A stretch of 16,420 nucleotides of DNA from positions 1-16,420 of the forward strand of contig CANRHO010000011.1 in NCBI GenBank assembly GCA_947630435.1, given 5' to 3'. The stretch comes from an uncultured Bacilli bacterium (GTDB lineage Bacteria; Bacillota_I; Bacilli_A; RF39; UBA660). The number at the start of each line of letters is the position of its first letter. Position 1 is the first letter of the stretch. Shown in pieces: positions 6,866 through 12,554 of this stretch. A model generated the notes under the pieces. It made no database searches, had not been told where the DNA came from, and saw only the letters and a program-made list of their open reading frames with translations. Position numbers and translations under genes: made by a program.

Positions 6866-6889
6866 ATCAACATACTTTCCTATGTTGAT
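6866..6889 (-). promoter_or_regulatory. Perfect 9-bp hairpin with an SD in its loop
   Basis: Arms ATCAACATA (6881-6889 in minus-strand order) and TATGTTGAT (6866-6874) are perfectly complementary, with a GGAAAG loop that holds the SD. Two bases of the ATG at 6865-6867 lie in the stem. It could be a translational switch or, as double-stranded DNA, a repressor operator. Confidence 0.6.
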
Positions 6890-6930
6890 AATATCGTATA
6901 TCCCATCAAGTTTTTTGATTAATTGTGAAA

Positions 6931-6959
6931 AATAAAAAAGATAGACCAAACTATCTTTT
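6931..6959 (-). terminator. Terminator overlapping the end of femX
   Basis: A 9-bp stem (6936-6944 with 6951-6959) with loop TTTGGT is followed by TTTTTATTTTT on the minus strand. The upstream arm contains the TAG stop and last two codons of the FemX gene. Confidence 0.85.
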
Positions 6960-8192
6960 AGATCGCATAAATTTAAGTAATTTCATTCCTAAGTTAAATA
7001 ACGAATAATATATTTTATTTATAACTAGATCATACTCACCAACTAATTCTAACACGTTAGGATTAAATTTGGACTTAAACGTTGATAAATGATCTTCTAA
7101 AGACCCATCTACCCCACCTAAATCACAATAATCACAGCCTCTTTCTAAACAATAACATAACCTATAAAACATAAGACCATTAGTTATTTTAAGCGATGGC
7201 AATATTTTAGTATTAGTTCCAGCATATAAAAATGAAGCTGTTTTTATTCCCGTTTTACAAGTTGGCATCATAACTATCGTTGCACCAGCAAGTGGTTTTG
7301 GACCAAATTCTCTTTTTACATCTTCAGCTTCCCTTATTTGTTTTTCACAAAATTCTTTTTTATTCTCATGTTCTTTCATGTCTTTTTTTAAAAACTTTAT
7401 ATATTTATCTATGTCCACTCTCGCAAAAAACAAAACGGCATTATCAGGAAAACATTCCATAACTTTTTTAAAATAATTTTCACTTCGAAGTGCAATATGT
7501 TGCCTTTCTTCTGTGCAACGAAGAACACTTACTAAATCGGTTACATCTTTTGGATCGGTTGAAAAGCTAAATTCCACACCACGCTCTTCTTGATAAGTTC
7601 CTATATAATTTCTAGTATTTTTAGGAAAGGTTCTTCTTAAAGATTCCTTATCATAAACATTACCATCCTTATCCTTTAAAGAAATTGCCATGGTATACCT
7701 AGGTTGAATATACGCGTTTACTTTCTTTTCATATCCACCGTGTTTAAATCCCACTTCTTCTAAGTTCTTAACTACGTTTTTCGTATTGGTAGTAAATGTT
7801 TTTCTTATTTCTATACCCTTATTCTTTTTTATATTTTGAATGTTATCTTCATTAAAACAAATAAATGGGTCTATTTTAACATCTATTGCTTTATTTTTTT
7901 TAGCATAATTTTTTATATTTGTAACAAACTTGTCTAGTAATTTTTTATCTTCATAATCAATTACAAAACCCCTTGGAATGTAAAATAATTTTTTATTAAA
8001 AAATGATCTTCTTTTTAATATCATTGCAGCACAAACTAACTTATCATCATTATACATTCCAACAAAATCATGTTCCCAGGCTAATTTAACTTTAGACCAA
8101 TTAACTGTTTGCATAAATGAAGTTGATGGAAAATTCAAAACAAATTCATTATATTCTTTTTCATCTATACCAGACTTAAACTCATATTTCAT
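6951..8192 (-). CDS. FemX/FemAB-family peptidoglycan aminoacyltransferase
   Basis: This cytoplasmic enzyme family adds amino acids from aminoacyl-tRNA to the lipid-linked peptidoglycan precursor, building the interpeptide bridge. The 413-residue length is typical. Two GNAT-like lobes are visible: the first from FLNFPSTSFMQTVNWSKVK (about 20-36) through FYIPRGFVIDY (70-80), the second from VEFSFSTDPKDV (206-217) onward. A Lys/Glu-rich helical insertion (258-296) matches the coiled-coil arm found in FemA/FemX. The C-terminus holds LYAGTNTKILPS, CDYCDLGGVDGSLEDHLSTFK and LVGEYDLV, the conserved end of the family. Cys-rich CYCLERGCDYC is notable. Which residue it adds (Gly, Ala or Ser) cannot be told. 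The start has AAGGGATGA upstream. It lies 15 bases after pduL and is probably co-transcribed with it. Confidence 0.9.
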   Translation of the reverse strand: MKYEFKSGIDEKEYNEFVLNFPSTSFMQTVNWSKVKLAWEHDFVGMYNDDKLVCAAMILKRRSFFNKKLFYIPRGFVIDYEDKKLLDKFVTNIKNYAKKNKAIDVKIDPFICFNEDNIQNIKKNKGIEIRKTFTTNTKNVVKNLEEVGFKHGGYEKKVNAYIQPRYTMAISLKDKDGNVYDKESLRRTFPKNTRNYIGTYQEERGVEFSFSTDPKDVTDLVSVLRCTEERQHIALRSENYFKKVMECFPDNAVLFFARVDIDKYIKFLKKDMKEHENKKEFCEKQIREAEDVKREFGPKPLAGATIVMMPTCKTGIKTASFLYAGTNTKILPSLKITNGLMFYRLCYCLERGCDYCDLGGVDGSLEDHLSTFKSKFNPNVLELVGEYDLVINKIYYSLFNLGMKLLKFMRSKR

Positions 8193-8207
8193 ATAATCAT
8201 CCCTTTT

Positions 8208-8774
8208 TTATTTTACTATTACTTCTGCTTCATCTCCATTTTTAATTAAAAACGAATTAGCATCGTCCGTATCCAAATGTACTTCTAACGAAAAATCATC
8301 ATTTAATCTAACATATACATTTTCTAGTATTCCACCTTTTTGGCCTTTTACTACCAAGGATACAAAATCTTTACCTTCAAAACCATATTTTTTTGCATCG
8401 TCTTTAGTAGCATGTATGTGTCTTGCTGCTATTATTGCAACGTTTTTCGTTATGCTTCCCATTGGACCAATAATCGTTATTTTTGCTGCATCAGATAAAT
8501 CACCTGAATTTCTAACAGGAGGATCAATTCCAAGAGTAAATGAATCAGTCTTTGAAATTTCTACCTGTGTTTTGCTACGTTCTGGACCTAGTATTCTAAC
8601 TTTTTCAATAATACCTTTTTCTGCTTTTAAGGTAACCTGTTCATTGCATGCGTATTGTCCTTTTTGAGATAAATCAACTTTTTTAGTTAGTTTATAATCT
8701 TTTCCAAATAAAATCTCTACGTCTTCTTTTGTTACATGAACATGTCTTGCTGATACACCTACTTTTACTTTCAA
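8208..8774 (-). CDS. pduL: PduL-type phosphate acyltransferase (phosphotransacetylase)
   Basis: PduL enzymes swap phosphate and CoA on an acyl group (acetyl-CoA or propionyl-CoA to the acyl phosphate), which acetate kinase can turn into ATP. The protein has two beta-barrel halves, each with its hallmark: SARHVHV (8-14) and AARHIHAT (116-123), plus EVHLDTDDAN with His166, together the expected zinc ligands, and PPVRNSGD with Arg88. There is no N-terminal encapsulation peptide and no microcompartment gene nearby, so it is likely a housekeeping cytosolic enzyme. An ATG at 8781-8783 would add three residues, but AAGGAG directly touches that ATG. The TTG at 8772-8774 lies nine bases after it and gives MKVKVGVSARHVHV, the usual start of the family, so I chose TTG. 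Promoter and femX context are given separately. Confidence 0.9.
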   Translation of the reverse strand: MKVKVGVSARHVHVTKEDVEILFGKDYKLTKKVDLSQKGQYACNEQVTLKAEKGIIEKVRILGPERSKTQVEISKTDSFTLGIDPPVRNSGDLSDAAKITIIGPMGSITKNVAIIAARHIHATKDDAKKYGFEGKDFVSLVVKGQKGGILENVYVRLNDDFSLEVHLDTDDANSFLIKNGDEAEVIVK

Positions 8775-8793
8775 TTCTATCATCTCCTTATTA

Positions 8794-8823
8794 ATTATAC
8801 CATGTATAATTATTTTAATTCAA
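8794..8823 (-). promoter_or_regulatory. Sigma-A promoter of pduL-femX
   Basis: The minus strand reads TTGAAT (8818-8823), an 18-base spacer and TATAAT (8794-8799) with an extended TGG. The transcript should begin near 8787-8788, at the SD itself, giving an extremely short leader before the TTG start. Confidence 0.75.
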
Positions 8824-8832
8824 TCATATGTT
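8806..8832 (+). promoter_or_regulatory. Possible sigma-E-type promoter of gerQ
   Basis: ATA (8806-8808), 16 bases, then CATATGTT (8825-8832) fits the mother-cell sigma-E pattern ATA-N16/18-CATAnnnT. The position relative to the gerQ SD is reasonable. gerQ of B. subtilis is a sigma-E gene. The match is short and the DNA is AT-rich, so chance is possible. Confidence 0.35.
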
Positions 8833-8843
8833 TAATTGAATTA
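8816..8843. repeat. 9-bp palindrome in the pduL-gerQ divergent region
   Basis: Arms TAATTCAAT (8816-8824) and ATTGAATTA (8835-8843) are separated by 10 bases. The left arm covers the pduL -35 box and the loop holds the possible sigma-E -10 of gerQ. This is a plausible operator. Confidence 0.45.
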
Positions 8844-8862
8844 TTAAAAAAGGAGAATTTAT

Positions 8863-9279
8863 ATGAATACAAATTATTATTCAAATCCCACTTATCCTAA
8901 TATAAGTACAAGTGGGTTGCAACAAACTGCTACCGGCGGATTAGCATCAATGCCAAGCTTAGCAACTAATAATAGTAGCAACAACAACTTAGCAACCATG
9001 CAAGCCACTAATAATATGTTAGATATAGAACAATCTTACATAGAAAACATATTAAGACTTAACAAAGGTAAACTAGCAACTTTTTATATGTCTTTTCCAG
9101 ATTCAGTAGAATGGAGGGACAAAACTTTTACTGGAATTATAGAAGCCGCTGGAAGGGATCATATAATTGTAAGTGATCCTAAAACCGGAAGGTGGTATTT
9201 ACTTCTTATGATCTATTTGAATTATGTTGATTTCGATGAAAAAATAAACTATAGTCCTGAATACTATCCTAATAATTAA
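8863..9279 (+). CDS. gerQ: Spore coat protein GerQ
   Basis: GerQ is a spore coat protein that is needed in B. subtilis for the cortex hydrolase CwlJ to take its place in the spore and is crosslinked by transglutaminase. The 138-residue product has a low-complexity N-terminus (1-52) rich in Asn, Ser, Thr and Ala, as in other GerQ proteins. The conserved C-terminal domain follows (about 54-130): YIENILRLNKGKLATFYMSFP, EWRDKTFTGIIEAAGRDHIIVSDP and TGRWYLLLMIYLNYVDFDE. The start has AAAAGGAG seven bases upstream. In B. subtilis gerQ (ywdL) and ung (ywdG) are near neighbours, and here ung is about 600 bases away, so part of that neighbourhood is kept. cwlJ is not in the window. Confidence 0.92.
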   Translation: MNTNYYSNPTYPNISTSGLQQTATGGLASMPSLATNNSSNNNLATMQATNNMLDIEQSYIENILRLNKGKLATFYMSFPDSVEWRDKTFTGIIEAAGRDHIIVSDPKTGRWYLLLMIYLNYVDFDEKINYSPEYYPNN

Positions 9280-9289
9280 TTTTATTATC

Positions 9290-9318
9290 TTGTAAATATT
9301 ATCTACTTTTGCTATAAT
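9290..9318 (+). promoter_or_regulatory. Sigma-A promoter of the LemA-like gene
   Basis: TTGTAA (9290-9295), a 17-base spacer and TATAAT (9313-9318) with an extended TGC. This makes the gene independent of gerQ, from which no convincing terminator separates it. Confidence 0.75.
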
Positions 9319-9343
9319 TTAAATTAGAATAGAGGTAAGTAAT

Positions 9344-9877
9344 ATGATTATTATAATAACTGTATTAATAATTAGTTTAATACTAATAATTTATAACATT
9401 TATCATGATAAAATTATCTTTTTAAGTATAAAATTAAATGATATAGAAGAAAAAATTAGTAGCACGTTAATTAAGAGAAAAGAATTAATAAAAGATTCTG
9501 AATTAATAATTAAAAGAATTACCAGCACTGATAAAGAAATATATAGTGGACTATCTAAATTAGAAGATAAAAACGTAAATATGATGGAATTAGATAGAAA
9601 ATTACTAGTTTATATTAGTGAATTTCATCTTATCAAAGATAAATACCAGCAACTTCAAAAGGATGAGGAATTTCAAAAGATAGCATTTAAAATAACAGAA
9701 ACAGAAGACTTACTTAACGCGTATAAAAACTACTATAATGATAACGCGGAAAAATATAATAAACTTATTAAACAATTTCCATTGATAATTACAACTTTAA
9801 TAAAAAGGAGAAAAGAAAAACTTTTTTTTGATAGCAAAAGCTTAGGAGATTCAGATTATAACGATTTTAAATATTAA
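9344..9877 (+). CDS. LemA-family membrane-anchored coiled-coil protein
   Basis: The product has 177 residues. Residues 1-19 are an extremely hydrophobic Ile-rich anchor followed by a short basic turn (YHDK). The rest is helical. The family pattern is visible: KRKELIKDSELIIKRI (44-59) corresponds to the LemA segment after the anchor, and EEFQKIAFKITETEDLLNAYKNYYNDNAEKYNKLIKQFP corresponds to the F..L...L..TE..I..AR..YN..V..YN..I..FP signature. The sequence is divergent: the usual Arg of AR..YN is Tyr here, and there are many more Lys/Ile residues. Length fits LemA (about 180-190). The biochemical role of LemA is not established. The start has GAGGT seven bases upstream. The gene ends in a strong terminator shared with the convergent ung. 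Confidence 0.75.
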   Translation: MIIIITVLIISLILIIYNIYHDKIIFLSIKLNDIEEKISSTLIKRKELIKDSELIIKRITSTDKEIYSGLSKLEDKNVNMMELDRKLLVYISEFHLIKDKYQQLQKDEEFQKIAFKITETEDLLNAYKNYYNDNAEKYNKLIKQFPLIITTLIKRRKEKLFFDSKSLGDSDYNDFKY

Positions 9878-9910
9878 AGGAGATTAAAATTTAATCTCCT
9901 TTTTATTATG
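9876..9910 (+). terminator. Shared terminator between the LemA-like gene and ung
   Basis: A 13-bp perfect stem (9876-9888 with 9890-9902) is followed on the plus strand by TTTTTATT. The stem contains two bases of the LemA-like stop codon and the last codons and stop of ung on the other strand. The T-run is good on plus and poor on minus. Confidence 0.85.
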
Positions 9911-10534
9911 TTTTCTTAAATAATTATTTGTTTTAGAAAATGGCTTACTTCCAAAAAAACCATTATAAGCTGATAAAGGTGAAGGATGAGCTGATTCTAT
10001 TATATAATGGCTAGGATTAGTTATAATCCTTTTCTTGTCTTTAGCTTGTCTTCCCCAAAGTATAAATACAACGTTTTCTAATTTATCATTTATTTGTTTT
10101 ATAACAAAATCAGTAAATATTTCCCATCCAACACCTTTGTGAGAATTAGCCTTATCCTTTTCAACAGTAAGGACAGTATTAAGTAAAAATACACCTTGCT
10201 TTGCCCAATCTGATAAGTCTGTATCCGTTCTAGTTATTCCTAGATCATCATGTAATTCTTTAAATATATTTTTTAAAGATGGCGGGGTTCTAACTCCTCT
10301 TCTAACAGAAAAGGATAGTCCCATTGCTTCTTTTTCACCATGATACGGATCTTGGCCTAATATTACAACTTTAATATCATTAAAATCAGTTAATTTAAAC
10401 GCGTTAAATAAATCTTGAGCAGGTGGATATATTGTTTTAGAAAGTCTTTCTTCTTTAATAAAATCTTTAATATACTTAAAATAACTTTTTTGCATTTCAT
10501 CATGTAAAATATTATCCCAATTATTATGAAACAA
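9884..10534 (-). CDS. ung: Uracil-DNA glycosylase (family 1)
   Basis: Ung cuts uracil from DNA after cytosine deamination or dUTP incorporation, the first step of base excision repair. The 216-residue protein is of normal length. Key motifs are GQDPYHG (60-66) with the catalytic Asp62 and Tyr64, GLSFSVRRG (72-80), TPPSLKNIFKEL (83-94), LLNTVLTVE with the uracil-binding Asn119, FILWGRQAK (158-165), and HPSPLSAYNGFFG with His183. The start is TTG at 10532-10534, supported by AAAGGAGAGG about eight bases upstream. The preceding gene stops one base before it, so translation is likely coupled. Confidence 0.96.
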   Translation of the reverse strand: MFHNNWDNILHDEMQKSYFKYIKDFIKEERLSKTIYPPAQDLFNAFKLTDFNDIKVVILGQDPYHGEKEAMGLSFSVRRGVRTPPSLKNIFKELHDDLGITRTDTDLSDWAKQGVFLLNTVLTVEKDKANSHKGVGWEIFTDFVIKQINDKLENVVFILWGRQAKDKKRIITNPSHYIIESAHPSPLSAYNGFFGSKPFSKTNNYLRKHNKKEIKF

Positions 10535-10535
10535 A

Positions 10536-11279
10536 CTAACCTCTCCTTTTATTTATATTAACCATAATAAGGCTATGATCACTTCCTTTATTAGTAAATG
10601 TTTTGGCATCCATTGATGTCATTAAATCATCTTTATATAATATATGGTCGATAGACAAATTAAGTGGTTTATAAGTTTTACCCAATGGCTCTAAAGCATC
10701 AATTAAAGAGTTTCTATAAGAAAAATCATATAATGAACCACTTAGTTCTGAATTCATATCACCCATTAGAATAATATTTGATTCTTTCTTAACACATTTA
10801 TCCAATATTTTTTGAATAGGTCCATTTTGAGCAAACGTTTTTGTTTGAATAATTTTAGAGTTGTCTATGTGCATGTTACCTATTACATACATATCTTTTT
10901 CATGATTAAAATATATAAAAGTTGAAATACGAGGAAATAAAGCACCGAAATATTTCTTACCTATTTTATTTATATCATTTGATATAGAAAAAGTTTGCGA
11001 ATTAGTAACAGTACCTAATCCTTTTTTTACCATAATAGGACAAGCCTCATTAGTAAAAACTGGACTTTTTCTAAAATCTCCATAAAAATCATGAGTATTT
11101 CCAAATTCTTGTTTTAATAACAGGTACTCATCAGCAGTTACTTCCTGTAATCCTATTATATCTGAATCTGATTTTTTTATTAAATCAACATTCAATCGAA
11201 AACGTTCTAATGCGCTAGGTTTTAATCTTAATATCTTACTAGCCGTTTTATTTTTTACGTTAAAAGTTGCAATTTTCAC
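10536..11279 (-). CDS. Endonuclease/exonuclease/phosphatase (EEP) family hydrolase
   Basis: The 247-residue protein carries all metal and catalytic positions of the EEP fold: IATFNVK with Asn7, IIGLQEV with Glu46, NMHID with His137, LMGDMN with Asp174 and Asn176, SIDHIL with Asp211 and GSDHSLI with Asp234-His235. EEP enzymes cleave phosphodiester bonds in DNA, RNA, phospholipids or small molecules. There is no signal peptide, so it acts in the cytoplasm. Its tight link to ung is suggestive of a DNA-repair role such as AP-site or 3'-end processing, but exodeoxyribonuclease III-specific motifs are not obvious, so this is inference. The start is GTG at 11277-11279 with AAGGAAG upstream. An extended -10 promoter precedes it. 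Confidence 0.85.
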   Translation of the reverse strand: MKIATFNVKNKTASKILRLKPSALERFRLNVDLIKKSDSDIIGLQEVTADEYLLLKQEFGNTHDFYGDFRKSPVFTNEACPIMVKKGLGTVTNSQTFSISNDINKIGKKYFGALFPRISTFIYFNHEKDMYVIGNMHIDNSKIIQTKTFAQNGPIQKILDKCVKKESNIILMGDMNSELSGSLYDFSYRNSLIDALEPLGKTYKPLNLSIDHILYKDDLMTSMDAKTFTNKGSDHSLIMVNINKRRG

Positions 11280-11302
11280 ATTACCACTTCCTTTTGGTCA
11301 CT

Positions 11303-11308
11303 ATTATA
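11303..11308 (-). promoter_or_regulatory. Extended -10 promoter of the EEP-ung transcript
   Basis: TATAAT with TGC just before it lies about 24 bases upstream of the GTG start, between that gene and the rlmH terminator. No good -35 box is present. Confidence 0.55.
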
Positions 11309-11320
11309 GCACATATATTA

Positions 11321-11373
11321 AAAATAATAAACAAAAGGAGTTATTTATGATAACTCTCATTGTTTATTATTTT
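11321..11373 (-). terminator. Large terminator overlapping the 3' end of rlmH
   Basis: The outer stem is a perfect 14 bp (11321-11334 with 11360-11373) and the inner stem 7 bp (11338-11344 with 11350-11356). The 3' side is T-rich on the minus strand. The last ten codons and the stop of rlmH are inside the structure. Confidence 0.85.
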
Positions 11374-11787
11374 AAATGCTCTATATATCTGTTCTAATAA
11401 AATTATTCTAAATAATTGATGTGGAAAAGTTAAATCGGAAAAAGATAGAGAATAATTAGCTCTTTGTTTTACCATTTTTGATAAACCATAAGAGCCACCT
11501 ATTATAAAAGTAATGTTTTTATTTAAATTTTTATCGATGAAATCAGAAAAACTCATTGAGCTTAACTTATTACCTTTAATATCTAAGGTAATAACAAAAT
11601 CTTTATCATCTATCTTGGATAGTATATTATCTCCTTCGCATTTAATTGTTTTTAAAACATCATAGTTATAATCTGGCAATTCAACTATGCTTAGCTTAAC
11701 ATACTTTGATATTCTTTTTTTATACTCTTTTATCGCATCAATAAAATAACGCTCTTTAATTTTTCCTACACATATTATCTTGATCAT
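11341..11787 (-). CDS. rlmH: 23S rRNA (pseudouridine-1915) N3-methyltransferase
   Basis: RlmH is a SPOUT-class enzyme that methylates pseudouridine 1915 in helix 69 of 23S rRNA on the assembled ribosome. The SPOUT knot region is clear: FVITLDIKGNKLSS, FIIGGSYGLS, and FPHQLFRIILLEQIYRAFKIINNESYHK at the C-terminus, which is the family's signature. The upstream TTG at 11797-11799 would add MDRS, but MIKIICVGKIKERY is the usual start. The ATG at 11785-11787 overlaps the walJ stop as ATGA. I therefore chose that ATG, giving 148 residues, a little shorter than the B. subtilis protein (159). Confidence 0.95.
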   Translation of the reverse strand: MIKIICVGKIKERYFIDAIKEYKKRISKYVKLSIVELPDYNYDVLKTIKCEGDNILSKIDDKDFVITLDIKGNKLSSMSFSDFIDKNLNKNITFIIGGSYGLSKMVKQRANYSLSFSDLTFPHQLFRIILLEQIYRAFKIINNESYHK

Positions 11788-12554
11788 ACTTCTATCCAAT
11801 CCGTTCTTTGCTTTTGTTTTGCTATTATTATTTTGTCAACGCTTTTTTTTGTCTTAACCAATGTATCTTTCAAAGTGTTTAATGCTGTTTCATATGTATT
11901 ATTATCATCACTTAAATGGGCTAAAATTATTGTTTTTGTATCTTTTCCAATAAATTCTGATAAATAATAAGCAGCATCCGTATTAGATAAATGTCCTTTA
12001 TCACTTAAAATTCTTTGCTTTAGATGAAATGGATATCTACCATTCATAAGCATCTTTATATCATGATTACTTTCCATTATATATAAATTATGATTTGTTA
12101 ATTTACTAAAATATTTATTATTTATATAACCTGTATCAGTTATGTATACAAGTGATTTATCATCGTTTTTTATTATGAATCCTACCGAACCTTTAGCATC
12201 ATGGGACGTTTTAATAACTTCTACTAAAATATCATTAATAGTAAAGACAGAGGTTTCATACAATTCATAATCAAAATCTTCTATATATTCGTTTAGTAAA
12301 CTTAATATAACTTTATTTACATATAATTTAGGATGATATTTTTTTAAAAATACTTTTAATCCTTGTATATGATCCACGTGGGTATGTGTTATTAATATTG
12401 CCTCTATTTGTCTCGGATCCACTTTTAACTCTTCTAACTTTTGTTCTACATAAGTTTTAGTAACACCAAGGTCAATTAAAATCTTAGTATTACTGGTTTG
12501 TATTAATACACAATTACCTTTACTACCGCTTGATAATACTGATAACTTCATCAT
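11784..12554 (-). CDS. walJ: WalJ/YycJ-type metallo-beta-lactamase-fold hydrolase
   Basis: The 256-residue protein has the N-terminal SSGSKGNC signature (8-15) typical of YycJ, then the metal motif HTHVDH (57-62), His118, Asp140 in YITDTG, KGHLSN with His188, and LAHLS with His213. The family resembles DNA-processing nucleases; in B. subtilis WalJ belongs to the walRKHIJ operon and is linked to coordination of cell-wall metabolism with DNA replication. Here its ATGATG start overlaps the TGA of the M23 peptidase gene and no separate SD is visible, so translation is coupled. rlmH follows directly, as in many Firmicutes. walR, walK, walH and walI are not between dnaB and walJ. Confidence 0.92.
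   Translation of the reverse strand: MMKLSVLSSGSKGNCVLIQTSNTKILIDLGVTKTYVEQKLEELKVDPRQIEAILITHTHVDHIQGLKVFLKKYHPKLYVNKVILSLLNEYIEDFDYELYETSVFTINDILVEVIKTSHDAKGSVGFIIKNDDKSLVYITDTGYINNKYFSKLTNHNLYIMESNHDIKMLMNGRYPFHLKQRILSDKGHLSNTDAAYYLSEFIGKDTKTIILAHLSDDNNTYETALNTLKDTLVKTKKSVDKIIIAKQKQRTDWIEV

Noticed and set aside
7280..7462. 60-codon plus-strand frame within femX
   Set aside because: No SD or family features; shadow of the femX coiled-coil region.
11785..11799. TTG start adding MDRS to RlmH
   Set aside because: The ATG four codons later overlaps the walJ stop and gives the family's normal N-terminus.
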